Counted from the stretch's first letter, positions 25,096-38,747 are shown. The stretch is 64,000 nucleotides of DNA from Scylla paramamosain (GCF_035594125.1 NC_087176.1:19656591-19720590), one strand, 5' to 3'. Notes: generated by a model not told the origin, from the sequence alone. Numbers and translations: made by a program.

Positions 25096-25774
25096 GTTAA
25101 TTTCTCTGGTGTAAAGAGTTCGTAAGACAGCAAAAACTTGGGACTGAATAATTGCAACAGCTCATTCTAAGGTTAATAGTAAAATCTGAGAAAAAAAAAA
25201 TAAATAAGAATAGATAAAAGAAATGAGGATGTTATAGATCGTCCAGTATTAGCTAATAAGGTTAAAAGAAGATGGCCTGCAATTATATTAGCTGCTAATC
25301 GTACAGCTAAAGTCCCGGGTAAAGTAATGTTTCTGATAGTTTTAATTAAAACTATAAATGGTACAAGGACAGGAGTTCCTTGAGGAACTAAATGAGCGAA
25401 TATATGTTGAGTGTGGTTAATTCAGCCTCTAAGTATTAAAGTTACTCATGAGGGCAATCAAAGTGCTAAGGTTATTGCTGTGTGTCTAGATCTTGTAAAA
25501 ATGTAAGGCAATAAACCTTAAAAATGTTATAAAGAACTAAAGAAAACAAAGCAACGAAAAATATAGTTGAACCTAAAGAATATGAAGTTAAAAGGGCTTT
25601 AGATTCTTTGTGTAAAGTACAAATAATTTCACTTCAGCATAGAGATCATCGTGAAGGAGAAGCTCAGTTAAGGTAAGGAATAAATAGGAGCCCTACAAAA
25701 GTGGAAATTCAGTTTAATGAAAAGTTTAAGATTCTTGAAGAAGGTTAAAAAATTGAGAATAAATTAGCTATAAT
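25096..25774 (-). pseudogene. atp6: atp6 pseudogene (NUMT)
   Basis: Minus-strand reading begins MANLFSIF near 25,774 and contains the conserved [12 protein letters not shown] block near 25,270-25,310. Frame breaks occur near 25,505 and 25,190. The normal length is about 675 bp. Confidence 0.9.
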
Positions 25775-25777
25775 TTT

Positions 25778-25936
25778 CAAGAAGATTGTAGGATTAGATA
25801 AGGCTCAGTGATCTTAGAATTTTTTTTTTTTTCAAAAGGTACAGAAAAAAAAAAATTTAAGGATATGAAAATAATTAATGATAACATAAAAAGAGAAATA
25901 AAGATAAAGTCGAAGCAAAGGAGCTATTTTAGGCAT
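25778..25936 (-). pseudogene. atp8: atp8 pseudogene (NUMT)
   Basis: Minus-strand MPKIAPL start complementary to about 25,934-25,936, followed by a short hydrophobic protein. Two long homopolymers disturb the C-terminal half. Confidence 0.8.
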
Positions 25937-25937
25937 T

Positions 25938-26000
25938 AAGAAATATCTTAGGAGATAACTTTAACATGATAAATTGATATTAAAATTTAAGTAATTTCTT
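25938..26000 (-). tRNA. trnD: tRNA-Asp, NUMT copy with altered anticodon
   Basis: The minus-strand acceptor AAGAAAT pairs perfectly with ATTTCTT. The anticodon position reads ATC (loop TTATCAT) where trnD has GTC, one transition. Confidence 0.75.
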
Positions 26001-26069
26001 GTCACCAGAAGTAGGCGCAATACTATAATAGGTTTAAAAGACCTACACTTACTTTCAGTCATCGGGTGA
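26001..26069 (-). tRNA. trnK: tRNA-Lys(UUU), NUMT copy
   Basis: Minus-strand GATGACTGAAAG opening and the arm TAGGT/ACCTA around CTTTTAA (anticodon TTT) are diagnostic. The acceptor TCACCCG pairs with CTGGTGA except at one position. TTT rather than CTT is the anticodon seen. Confidence 0.78.
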
Positions 26070-26726
26070 GTCAGAATATGAAGAAATTCAATTTAGAAAA
26101 AATCGTGTTTACACTTTCAATCACAATAGGTACAAATCTATGATTAGCACCACAAAGTTCTGATCATTGACTATAAAATAATCCTGGACGAGATATTATG
26201 AATCTAGTTTGATTAAGTCAACCAGGAATAGCGTCTGCTTTTACACCTAAAGCTGGGACAGTTCAAGAGTGAATGACATCCGCTGCGGTGATTACAATAC
26301 GAATTTGTGTATTTATTTGAAGAACAGTTCGATTATCTGCATGTAAGAGACGAAATCCAGAAAAGTCTAGTTCATTAGTAGGAGTTATATAAGAATGAAA
26401 TTCTACATTAAGAAAGTCAGAGTATTCATAACTTCAATATCCTTGATGACCGACAGTTTTAAGAGAAATGGAAGGATTATTAACTTCATCAAGAAGGTAT
26501 AAAAGTCGCAGAGAAGGGAGAGCAATGAAAATCAAAATAATTCAATAGTTTGATGTTCTAATATAAATAGATTAAAAAGAGAGTTTCTGAGAACTGATGC
26601 TAATATATATCCCACAAAGGTAATGATTATAATAAGAACAACTATAATGTGATCATGGATAAAGATGAATTGTTCCATTAAAGGGAAAGCTTCGTCTTGA
26701 AGGCCTAGAAAACTTCATGTTGACAT
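26070..26726 (-). pseudogene. cox2: cox2 pseudogene (NUMT)
   Basis: The start ATG is complementary to 26,724-26,726 (MSTWSFLGLQD). The CuA-region blocks DVIHSWTVP-like (near 26,270) and the C-terminal CSELCGANH-like block (near 26,145) are readable. Frame is disturbed near 26,545. Confidence 0.92.
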
Positions 26727-26739
26727 TAATAAATGTATT

Positions 26740-26809
26740 TTCTAAAAGAAGATAAATAAATCTTCTTAGTAGGAGCTTAAATCCTATACATCTTTCTGCC
26801 ATTTTAGAA
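26740..26809 (-). tRNA. trnL2: tRNA-Leu(UAA), NUMT copy
   Basis: The minus-strand acceptor TTCTAAA pairs with TTTAGAA, and the anticodon loop ATTTAAG carries TAA. Its place between cox1 and cox2 is the pancrustacean signature. Confidence 0.85.
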
Positions 26810-26980
26810 GTTAGCAGTAAGTGGAATTTCTATATGAGTGATCAGCGGGTGGGTGTGAGTGGTTTCATTCAACTGAAGAGGCAGGAAAGGGGAGAATAGA
26901 ACAGGACGATTAGAAATTAAAGCTTCTCAAATGATAATTATAAAAATTAATAGAGCAACAAGATATACTATAGATCCTTT

Positions 26981-27095
26981 GGAAGAAACAATATTTCATG
27001 TTGCGTAGGAAACATGAAATATTGTTTCTTCCATAGGATATTGTTGCGTAGGCAACATGAAATATTGTTTGTTCCATAGGTTTCTTCCATGAAAT
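26981..27095. repeat. Local inverted and direct duplications in cox1 (hairpin)
   Basis: GAAACAATATTTCATGTT (26,985) is followed within a few bases by its inverse AACATGAAATATTGTTTC (27,011), and a further AACATGAAATATTGTTTG copy follows at 27,054. These are copies of the cox1 sequence encoding ATWNIVSS. They add about 85 bases not present in normal cox1. Confidence 0.8.
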
Positions 27096-27247
27096 ATCGG
27101 CGGGTAATCAGAGTAACGTGGAGGTATTCCGTTAAGTGCTATGAAATGTTGAGGGAAGAAAGTGATATTTACACCGATGAATATGACAGTAAAGTGGATT
27201 CCTATTAATTTAGGGTTAAGTGATAAGCCTTTAAAAAGGTGGAATCA

Positions 27248-27412
<165 letters not shown>

Positions 27413-27466
27413 TCACAATATCGAGGGACTATAGTTAATTTGTGTTGCAAGTAGGGTTCTAAGTCA

Positions 27467-27568
<102 letters not shown>

Positions 27569-27624
27569 TCAGAGGATAAATCTTGAAATTCCAGTAGCCA
27601 TTATAGCACAGATCATACCTAATG

Positions 27625-28960
<1,336 letters not shown>

Positions 28961-29660
28961 TCAAAATAGATATTGATATAAAACAGGATCACCACCTCCA
29001 GCGGGGTCAAAGAAAGATGTATTAAGATTTCGGTTAGTTAAAATCATAGTGATTGCTCCTGCTGATACAGGTAAGGATGAAAGTAAGAGAATGGCAGTAA
29101 TAAAAACAGTTCATACAAACAAAGGTATTTGATTTATTCTTATTCCAAAGGATCGTATGTTAATTACAGTTGTTATAAAACTAACTGCTCCAAGAATTGA
29201 GTACACACCAGCAAGGTGAAGAGAAAAAATACCAAGATCAACTGATGCTCCTGCATGGGCAATAGCTGCTGCTAGAGGAGGCTAAACAGTTCAACCTGTA
29301 CCAGCTCCTCTTTCCACTATACCTCTTATTAGAAGAAGAGTTAAAGAAGGAGGCAAAAGTCAGAATCTTATGTTACTTATACGAGGGAACGCTATATCAG
29401 GGGCTCCTTATATAAGAGGGACTAGTCAATTACCAAATCCTACAGTTATAATTGGTATAACTATGAAGAAGGTTATAACAAAGGCATGGGCGGTAACTAC
29501 AACACTGTAAATTTGATCGTTGCCGATAAATGTGCCTGGCTGACCTGATTCGGCTCGAATAATTATAGTTAACGAGGTTCCTACTATACCAGACCATGCT
29601 CCAAAAATGAAATAGCGTACTAATGTCTTTATGATTTGTAGAAAAGAATCATCGTTGCAT

Positions 29661-29728
29661 AATAAGATGGCTGAGAAGTGCAGGCGTTACATTGCAAATC
29701 TAAAAACAAGGTAAAAACTTTCTTATTA
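29661..29728 (+). tRNA. trnY: tRNA-Tyr, NUMT copy with GCA in place of GTA
   Basis: The acceptor AATAAGA pairs with TCTTATT. The position next to cox1 and the GATGGCTGAG opening identify trnY. The anticodon loop reads TTGCAAA, so the anticodon is GCA rather than GTA, a single transition. Confidence 0.75.
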
Positions 29729-29795
29729 GGTTCTATAGAAAAATATAAATAATATTAGATTGCAAATCTAAAGATGTGTGGAAACACTGGAATTT
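29729..29795 (+). tRNA. trnC: tRNA-Cys(GCA), NUMT copy
   Basis: GGTTCTA pairs with TGGAATT allowing G-T pairs. The arm TTAGA/TCTAA encloses TTGCAAA with anticodon GCA. Confidence 0.78.
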
Positions 29796-29798
29796 ACG

Positions 29799-29864
29799 AT
29801 TTTGAAAGAGGTTTTTTTTATTGGCTTTGAAGACTTTTAGTTTAATATAATTTAGAATCCTAGG
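29799..29864 (-). tRNA. trnW: tRNA-Trp(UCA), NUMT copy, degenerate
   Basis: Minus-strand CTTCAAA loop (TCA) preceded by a TAAATTATATTAAACTA D-arm region like arthropod trnW. The acceptor stem does not pair convincingly. Confidence 0.55.
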
Positions 29865-29867
29865 CTT

Positions 29868-30660
29868 AAAAATGGAATAGGAAAACATATTCCAAACATA
29901 TTAATGAAAGTAACAAAGATTAAGATAGGAGAAAATGTTACCAATGGTTTAATTTTAAGGGAAGTGGTAAATGAAGGAAATTAAAATGGCATTATTGGAA
30001 CAAAGAGACGTAGATAGAAATAAAGAGTAATAAGACTTAAAAAAAAAGAAGAATTAAAAGAGAGAAAATTATTATTTTAGAAGAAAGTAGTTGAATTATA
30101 ATTCATTTAAGTGTAAATCCTGAAAAGGAAGGAAGACCTAAAGATAAGAAATTTATTGGTAAAAAAAAAAAAAAAAGTTTTAGGGCAATCTTCCTTTTGT
30201 TTTCAATTATTATAACGGAAATTGATGAAGACTGAGTAATAAAGAGTAAAATAATCACAGAGCCTGAAATAAAGGAGTAGAAGATAAAGTAAATGAGTCA
30301 TATTATATCACTGATTGATATGACAATAAGTATTAAGATGTATGGTTAACTGAAGAGAAGGCGGTAAGTTTACGTAGTTTTGTAACATTTAAGCCACCTA
30401 AGGCTCCAATTAAAGAAGAATTATGTGCTGCTAAAGTAATTAAGGTTACTAAGTTTGAAGAGTAGGTTAAATAGGGAATTCAAAACATAGGAGCTATTTT
30501 TTTGGATTGTTAAGAGAATAAAAGCTTGAGGTCAAGACAATCCTTCAATAACTTGCGGAAGACAAAAATGTAACGCAGCTGAAGCAAAAAATGTAACGGA
30601 CCTGCTCACAATTTTAAAAGTAAAGATATACTAATTAAAGAATAAGAAAAGTCATTCGAG

Positions 30661-30716
<56 letters not shown>

Positions 30717-30742
30717 AGAGAGAGGAGAGAGGGAGGAGAGAG

Positions 30743-30837
<95 letters not shown>

Positions 30838-31053
30838 ATTAAGATAGTAGATGCTAGAGCTTGAATTAGAAAATATTTAATTGCAGCTTCAGTTAGATAC
30901 GGGCATAATTTAGTTACAATGAGAGGAATAAATGATAAAAGATTTAGTTCTAGCCCGAGTCAAGCCCCAAACCAAGAAGGAGAAGAAATAGATGAAAAAG
31001 ATACCTGTTAGTAAAGTACAGAATAATAATAGGTAGGAAACTGGAAAGGTCAT
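29868..31053 (-). pseudogene. nad2: nad2 pseudogene interrupted by (TA)n(GA)n (NUMT)
   Basis: Starts MTFPVSYLLLFCTLL at the ATG complementary to 31,051-31,053. The GLSGFTLKW-like block near 30,110 and FIPMPF-like end are recognisable. A repeat tract at 30,660-30,832 splits it, and several frameshifts occur. Confidence 0.88.
30660..30832. repeat. (TA)n(GA)n compound repeat inside nad2
   Basis: A short TA run followed by about 145 bases of imperfect GA units within the nad2 coding sequence. Confidence 0.93.
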
Positions 31054-31056
31054 TAA

Positions 31057-31120
31057 AAAGAGAAAGGTTGAAGCTTTCATTTACGGGTTATGAGCCCATT
31101 AGCTTAGTTAGCTTATCTTT
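31057..31120 (-). tRNA. trnM: tRNA-Met(CAU), NUMT copy
   Basis: The minus-strand acceptor AAAGATA pairs with TCTCTTT (six of seven). The arm GGG/CCC region encloses CTCATAA with anticodon CAT. Confidence 0.82.
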
Positions 31121-31125
31121 GAGAA

Positions 31126-31195
31126 TATCATTTGTTGGTGTATAGCGCACATAAAGTTTTCAATTTTAAAGAAGCGGTGTAAATTCGCTATAAAT
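31126..31195 (+). tRNA. trnQ: tRNA-Gln remnant, NUMT copy
   Basis: TTGGTGTATAGCGCAC is the typical trnQ opening. The anticodon loop reads TTTTCAA where trnQ has TTTTGAA, so the TTG anticodon is altered. It lies on the strand opposite trnM and trnI, as expected. Confidence 0.6.
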
Positions 31196-31261
31196 AATAT
31201 AGGTATAAGAAATACATAATGAGCTCTATCAAAGCTATCCTTTTAAGTCAGGCACTATATT
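31196..31261 (-). tRNA. trnI: tRNA-Ile(GAU), NUMT copy
   Basis: The minus-strand acceptor AATATAG pairs with CTATATT. TGCCTGA opens the D arm, and the loop TTGATAG carries GAT. Confidence 0.82.
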
Positions 31262-31680
<419 letters not shown>

Positions 31681-31698
31681 AAATCTCTGCGGGTCTCA

Positions 31699-33135
31699 GG
31701 TCTATAAGCCTTCTGAGGGTTTAGGGCCAGCGAGGGCATGGAAAACATCATTACGAAGAATTTTAATAGGTGGCATGAAGTAGTCAGAGGGGTGGAGGAG
31801 AGGGAGGAACAAGCCTTGAATCGTCCAAGGTAGAGTTTTTAGCAAAGGTTTGAGCGTAGAGTTCAGCTTTAGAAATAGATGTGATAGCAGTGGGTGCCAT
31901 CTGGTTGAAATAGAGGAGGGAAAGAAGAAGAAGCATAGTTATTGGAGATATTTTTGGATAGATGCCAGATGTCACGAGGGGAGTTAGATCTTGAAAGGTT
32001 TTGACCATATTCTGTTAATGAAGGAGTTTTTGGCTAGTTGGAGAACAGACTTGGAATGGTTCCGGGCAGAAATATAAAGTGCATGATATTCTGGTGATGG
32101 AAGGCCTAAATACCTTTGGTGTACCACCTCTTTATCATGTATAACATGAGAACAGACTGTGTTAAACCAAGGTTTGGAAGGTTTAGGACGAGAAAAAGAG
32201 TGAGGAATGTACGCCTCCATGCCAGACACTATCACCTCTGTTATATGCTCAGCACACAAAGACGGGTCTCTGACACAGAAGCAATAGTCATTCCAAGGAA
32301 ACTCAGCAAAATACCTCCTCAGGTCCTCCAACTAGCAGAGGCAAAACACCAGAGGTACCTTCGCTTAGGGGGATCCTGAGGAGGGATTGGAGCGATAGGA
32401 CAAGATACAGATATGAGATTGTGATTGGAGGAGCCCAACGGAGAAGAGAGGGTGACAGCATAAGCAGAAGGATTAGAGGTCAGGAAAAGGTCAAGAATGT
32501 TGGGCGTATCTCCAAGATGGTCAGGAATACGAGTAGGGTGTTGCACCAGTTGCTCTAGGTCGTGGAGGATAGCAAAGTTGAAGGCTAGTTCACCAGGATA
32601 GTCAGTGAAGGGGGAGGGAAAGCCAAAGATGGTGGTGAACAATGAAGTCTCCAAGAATGGAGATCTCTGCAAAAGGGAAGAGGGTCAGAATGTGCTCCAC
32701 TTTGGAAGTTAAGTAGTCAAAGAATTTCTTATAGTCAGAGAAGTTAGGTTGAGAGGTATACGGCACAGATAAATTTAGTATGAGAGTGACTCTGTAGTCG
32801 TAGCCAGATGGAGGAAAACTCGGAAGATTCAAGAGCGTGGGCACGAGAGCAGGTTAAGTCATTGTGCACATAAACGCAACATCCAGCTTTGGATCGAAAA
32901 TGAGGATAGAGAAAGTAGGAGGGAACAGAAAAGGGGCTACTGTCAGTTGCCTCAGACACCTGAGTTTGAGTGAGGAAAAGAAAATGAGGTTTAGAAGAGC
33001 AGATGGGTTGTTCTACAGATTGAAAATTAGATCTTAGACCGCGAATGCTCCAGAAGTTAATGAAGAAAAATTTGAAGGGGCTGTCAAGAAACTCAGGGTC
33101 GTCGTCAGAAAGGCAGTCTGACCTGGGGACATTTG
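31699..33135 (-). mobile_element. Family A LINE, endonuclease and linker part right of the NUMT
   Basis: Minus-strand reading from 33,060 downward gives a decayed apurinic-type endonuclease: NFWSIRGLRSNF, FRSKAGCCVYV, ILGDF-VHH (normally GDFN) and SSNHNLIS (normally SDH). The inter-domain region follows (KPWFNTVCSHV, YISARNHSKSVLQLAKNSF), then the [15 protein letters not shown] block shared with the copy at 1,340. At least four frame changes. It ends at the RT phrase encoding AYGPDG, at which the left piece (13,935) resumes. Confidence 0.88.
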
Positions 33136-33822
33136 TGGTCCCCTCCCCAAATGGGGACTCCGAGGCTGGTATTTGCCTGTTTGCTTGTCTGTTTCCATAT
33201 TTGTCTATATGTTACCTGTCTGAAACGGATTTTCGTTTAAACCTATTTAAGTAAAGGAATACCATTAATCGTCAAGGAATAATGGTTAGATTTTCAGGCG
33301 GATCTAGACCCGTGTGCGCCTCCAGAATGTGTCCTCAGATTGTCGCGTGGCACAAGTCTGCGGAGAATGTTTGTCACATTCCGTGTTATTGAAGCGCGAT
33401 GACGGAGGTGTGCGCTCTCAGCCTCCTAGCTCCTAGAATTTAATCAAAAGAATGCGCATATTATTAAACACTAAGTTCCCACAAGGGTTATTTTCAGAAA
33501 CCACAGAGATGATTAGTCGGGTTCTGACAATGATTTTTTTCCTCTTTTTTTTTTTTTTATCATTTATTTTATTTATTTACTTATTTCTTGACCTGAACCA
33601 CATCTGAAACAATATGCCGTGAGTTGCATTGGCCGTCCCGAGTAAAACATTGCAAATTGAGGAGTCGTGGCGCGTCAGCTCAAGACCCAGCTGGTGGAGT
33701 GTGTTGTTGTGGCTGGCTCAATGGGCTCAGGGGCGCCGTGTGGCATGTGAACCTCGCCTCTATTGTGTCTTGCTTGCAGACATCAGGATTGGATAAAACC
33801 AATTCCACAAATTAAACTATTG

Positions 33823-33826
<4 letters not shown>
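33136..33826. other. Unique sequence with a family B fragment
   Basis: Positions 33,478-33,535 resemble the left half of family B (TTATTTTCAGAAACCACAG, GATGATTAG). The rest shows no coding signal. Confidence 0.5.
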
Positions 33827-34186
<360 letters not shown>

Positions 34187-34647
34187 AATAATAGCATTAA
34201 TAAAAACGATAAACTGCTTATTACGGAGGCAGTAGTGAACATTTACATATAGATTGGAGAACTTAACAAAATGAATAAAGAAATCTAAAGTAAGGCTGTG
34301 TGTATATGTGTGTGTGTGTGTCATTCGTCCATACGTCCCTGTGTTGACTGGCCTGCAACACTAATGGAGAGATTAATTAAGTGACTGGCTGAATGAATAG
34401 CGTCTGGAGAATCCCCTGTATGGGGAGGACGTGCGTGGATGTTCTATATAAGTGGAAGGCATTTTTCCATCGTGTATTTTGTCATGATCCTTCTGGTGAC
34501 CTTGAGTGAGCCCCATGTCTTCGCGGCGATGGTTCCCTTGTTCAAGTGTTTTTAAGTCAAGGTCGAAGTATTGATTCTGTTACCATGAGGAGTGTTGTAT
34601 TTCCAGGCTTCGTGCACTGGAGGGAAGGTAGTGTTTAGGGTGATTAT
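34187..34647. other. Unique sequence, nothing recognised
   Basis: Mixed composition, no supported gene. Confidence 0.5.
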
Positions 34648-35402
<755 letters not shown>

Positions 35403-35529
35403 AAGCATTATAATGTACTATTTCATTAAAAACTCCCTTGAAATCCACAGTAACTTCCAGCAGAGAGTGTTAGAGGTTGTTGAGATCAGAAGTGGAAATG
35501 TTTTCAATACGAGCCAGTGACACAAGACT

Positions 35530-35626
35530 TATAGCGTGACTCAATAGGCCTGTGTTCTCTCACCACGACTATTTTCAAAGACTACAAATCTGAGCAGCCA
35601 GGATCTCCAGACTGTTTCTCCTTTTA
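35530..35626 (+). repeat. Family B left-half fragment
   Basis: CTCTCACCACGACTATTTTCAAAG matches, across its core, the same block at 3,466 and 59,558; only the left half is present. It leads directly into the 5S-like sequence. Confidence 0.6.
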
Positions 35627-35627
35627 A

Positions 35628-35727
35628 ACGACCACACCGCTTCTCGTCCGATCAGCGAAGTTAAGCAACGTTGGGTCCGGCTCGTACTTGGATGGGTGAC
35701 CGCCTGGGGACACCAGATATTGTTGGC
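35628..35727 (+). rRNA. 5S rRNA-like sequence, internally truncated
   Basis: ACGACCACACC, CTCGTCCGATC, GAAGTTAAGCAACG, TACTTGGATGGGTGACCGCC and TGTTGGC follow the order of arthropod 5S rRNA. The internal promoter region (A-box, intermediate element, C-box) is kept. About 12-13 bases near the helix II/III loop are missing, as are a few bases of the 5' end. No T-run terminator follows. It is a pseudogene or part of a 5S-derived short repeat rather than a normal 5S gene. Confidence 0.8.
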
Positions 35728-35749
35728 ATTCCAACATTTATCTCCCGCA

Positions 35750-35833
35750 GTCAGGATGGCCGAGCGGTCCAAGGCGCTGCGTTCAGGTCGCAGTCCGGTC
35801 TTCCGGGCGTGGGTTCAAATCCCACTCCTGACA
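35750..35833 (+). tRNA. Nuclear tRNA-Leu(CAG)
   Basis: The acceptor GTCAGGA pairs perfectly with TCCTGAC. The anticodon arm CTGCG/CGCAG encloses TTCAGGT with anticodon CAG at 35,784-35,786. A long class II variable arm is present. The A-box TGGCCGAGCGG and B-box GGTTCAAATCC match RNA polymerase III promoter consensus. It starts 22 bases after the 5S-like sequence. No T4 terminator lies within the next 20 bases (only TTT at about 35,840), so it could be a real gene or a well-preserved SINE head. Confidence 0.85.
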
Positions 35834-35924
35834 ATACCTTTATAAATCTAAAATGCCTTGTGTCAAGGCGGCGTGCTGAGATGGGTAGAAAAGTGACGAG
35901 ACAACCGTAAACAATGAGTAGTAA

Positions 35925-36726
35925 TAAATGAAAAAGCATCCAACTGGACTGACGTAACAAGTGGGGTGCCATAAGCATCAGTTTCACAGTAGGTACACAT
36001 TAAACAACGAAACTCTGGTAGGTACATGGTACGAGAAAGATTTAGGAGTTATAGTTAGCTTTTAACTCCGTCTAGGAATACAATGCATAGAGGCCAGAAA
36101 CAGGGGAAATAGGGAACTAGGATTCACTTTTAGGAGTGTTAAAAGTAGAAGGCCGGAAGTAATATTAAAGTTATACTTGGCACTGGTCAGACCTCATCTC
36201 GACTACGCTGTACAGTTCTGGTCCCCACATTACAGGAAAGATATAGGTCTATTAGAATCAGTACAGAGGAGGATGACTAAAAGAATACAGGGGATGAGGA
36301 GTATTCCTTACGAGGCGAGGTTGAAGCTGTTAAATCTACATTCTTTAGAGAGACGTAGGTTAAGAGGAGACCTGATAGGAGTCTTTAAGTGGTATAAGGG
36401 TTATAACAAAGGGGTTGTAAACAAAATTCTTAGGATCAGCAACCAGGATAGAACAAGAAATAATGTGTTCAAGCTTAAAAAAAATTAGGTTTAGGAAGGA
36501 AATAGGAAGAATCTGGTTCTCGAATAGAGTGGTGGATGAGTGGAACGAACTCAGTAATCATGTTGTTAGTTCTAAGACATTAAGGAGCTTTAAGTGAATA
36601 TTAGACAGGTTTATGGATGGGGATGATAGGTGGAAATAGGAAAGTATATTTCATACAGGGACTCCCACGTGTAAGCCTGGTCCTTTCCTGCAGCTTCCCT
36701 TATTTATTATGTTCTTATGTTCTTAA
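35925..36726 (+). mobile_element. CR1/L2-type LINE, internally deleted 3' end
   Basis: DVTSGVP (RT motif B, next codon a stop) near 35,950 is followed after a deletion by GTWYEKDLGVIV, then an open block at 36,177-36,488: LVRPHLDYAVQFWSPHYRKD, LESVQRRMTK, LHSLERRRLRGDLI and FKWYKGYN. After a frame change come IGRIWFSNRVVDEWNEL and a short ATGTTCTT-repeat 3' tail. These blocks are typical of the CR1/L2 RT C-terminus. The catalytic part between motif B and the C-terminus is missing. Confidence 0.85.
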
Positions 36727-36866
36727 TGTAGAAGTCTTATTAATCTTTCACTAGAACCATAACAAGAAAAAAAAAAAAACACTAAAAAACATGTACAGCT
36801 TCAACAGGAGCTTTTGAAAGTAGTGGACGTGCCGCGCAGAAGTGGATCAGATTATGGTCCTTATTC

Positions 36867-37086
36867 TGATGAACAGACACCCTGCTCGCCACTCGTCGCC
36901 CTGATGGTGATAATGATTAATAATGACACCAAGTCAATCTCCACCTGTGCCATCCACCCACCTCCCTCCTTCCACGCGAGAGACAGCCACGCAACCTATC
37001 CGCCCTCGCCAGGATTGATTAATGAGCTTGTGACAGGAAGCATCTCAGGGGAAGGAAAGACGTGATCTCATATTCCCTGATGGTTC
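36867..37086 (+). repeat. Duplicated 215-bp segment, copy 1
   Basis: Contains GTCAATCTCCACCTGTGCCA and GAGCTTGTGACAGGAAGCAT, both identical in copy 2 at 38,748-38,961. A (GGT)n block and, further on, a (CTA)n block follow in both copies. Not coding by inspection. Confidence 0.85.
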
Positions 37087-37099
37087 TGTCTGTGTGTGT

Positions 37100-37431
37100 T
37101 CCTCTTAATGATGCTGGTGATGGTGGTGGTGGTGGTGGTGGTGATGGTGGTGGTAGTGGTAATGCTTATTGGTGATGGTATTACTTTCTTTTCCATTTAT
37201 GTACATCTACTACTACTACTACTACTACTATAAGTCATTAATGTTACACAGTGCTTTCTCGCAACTTTCCTTCCTATTGTTCCTCATTTAATTACGTCAG
37301 CGGTATGCCATTTAACTATATCTTCCTCCTTCTCCTCCTCCCCCTCCTCTTCCTCTTCCTCCTCTTCCTCTTTACATTCCTTACCTTCTCTCTCAGCCAC
37401 ATTGACATACGTGGAAACCCTTCTACAAATT

Positions 37432-37488
<57 letters not shown>

Positions 37489-37546
37489 ACACTATCATTC
37501 ACTCCTGCAGTATATTTGAAGTTTCTCATGCATCCATTTCCTTTTC

Positions 37547-37637
<91 letters not shown>
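37100..37637. repeat. (GGT)n, (CTA)n, (CA)n and (CT)n
   Basis: (GGT)n at about 37,119-37,155, (CTA)n at 37,207-37,230, (CA)n at 37,436-37,490 and (CT)n at 37,551-37,637, with pyrimidine-rich DNA at 37,320-37,400. Confidence 0.93.
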
Positions 37638-37641
<4 letters not shown>

Positions 37642-37719
37642 GCTGTATGGATATTTCAAGCGTTGTGAGTTACTTGAAATTGCTGGTGAGGGAAGAGGGA
37701 AGGGAAGTTCTTTAGTGAC

Positions 37720-38095
37720 AGAGAACAGTGAAGAGTGCTGAGGGCTGCTGAGTGGCGGGTGGTCAGCGTTGGTCTTTTGGAGAGTTTGTCGTGTAACAGG
37801 AGTGAAAGTTAGCAGAGGAAACATGCATATAAAAAGAAAACTGATCAAGAAAAGTGGAAGCGGCGTTAGTTAAAGACTGGAGCGTTCCTCATCACGTCAC
37901 GGATTCACTTCAAGCGGAAAAAAAAAAAACCAAGAAAGGCAAATGATGATGACGAGAACGAGCAGTGAGCCCACGACGCGCAGCTGAAACTCGATAATGG
38001 TTAATACCTGCCGTGAAATTAACGTGAAAATTAATTAACGTGAAATTTTGTGCCGCTGCCTCCGCCCTTGACAACACCACGGCTCAGCATCCAGG
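37720..38095 (+). repeat. Dispersed repeat E, copy 1
   Basis: Shares with 56,070-56,385, in the same order, GGTCAGYGTTGGT, a GCAGCGTTAGTTAAAGA-type phrase, ATTCACTTCA, AACTCGATAA, AATACCTGCCGTGAAATTA and a GCCGCC-rich end. Copy 1 has small insertions. It is an unclassified interspersed repeat. Confidence 0.75.
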
Positions 38096-38179
38096 AAACC
38101 TCTCCTATATTACCAATAAAAGACGCTAGGAAGGAAATGCATGCTTGAAGATTGATGTGGCAGGTAACGTTCGTTTAGT

Positions 38180-38185
<6 letters not shown>

Positions 38186-38222
<37 letters not shown>

Positions 38223-38389
38223 GGCACAGTGTGTGTCGCAGGTGCCTGCATCAAGCCCATTCGTCTGAGAGCTCCGATAGTCGTTCTTCATGCAACTTAA
38301 GAAACTCAGTTAGTGTGGTCTTGGTGCATTAGTGGTGATGGCCCTCGAGAATGTGTCTGGCGAGACGAAGGTGTGGCGTTTGGTGTTAT

Positions 38390-38450
<61 letters not shown>
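38186..38450. repeat. (CA)n and (GT)n pair
   Basis: (CA)n at 38,186-38,219 and (GT)n at 38,391-38,450, complementary runs about 170 bases apart. Confidence 0.93.
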
Positions 38451-38451
<1 letters not shown>

Positions 38452-38747
38452 CTGTGTTTTCATTAGTGTTTTTCATGGAAGCGTCTTTAATCCACGTGTG
38501 GTGTGTGTAGGATACAAATGACATTCACGTAGGCAGTGGTTGCATTGGTGAAGCAGAAGGGCGCAGCTGTCAGACGTCATCACCTACATGGAAATGTTGA
38601 CCAGTGTTTAGAATTACTGGCTCAAGTGACTGCTCTTGTGTCATAGGAAAGGAATTACATCAAGCATCACGAGCAACAGTAACGTTTTCATTACTGCGTG
38701 ACGCACACTCGTGAAAGACAAACACCTAAACAAGTAGCTGTAATTCC

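Noticed and set aside
29661..29795. Two adjacent tRNA-Cys genes (both with GCA)
   Set aside because: The first has the position, opening and acceptor of trnY; its GCA is best explained by one transition in GTA.
36177..36488. 104-codon plus frame as a host gene
   Set aside because: It is the CR1/L2 RT C-terminus (VRPHLDYAVQFWSP) and continues into a LINE 3' tail.
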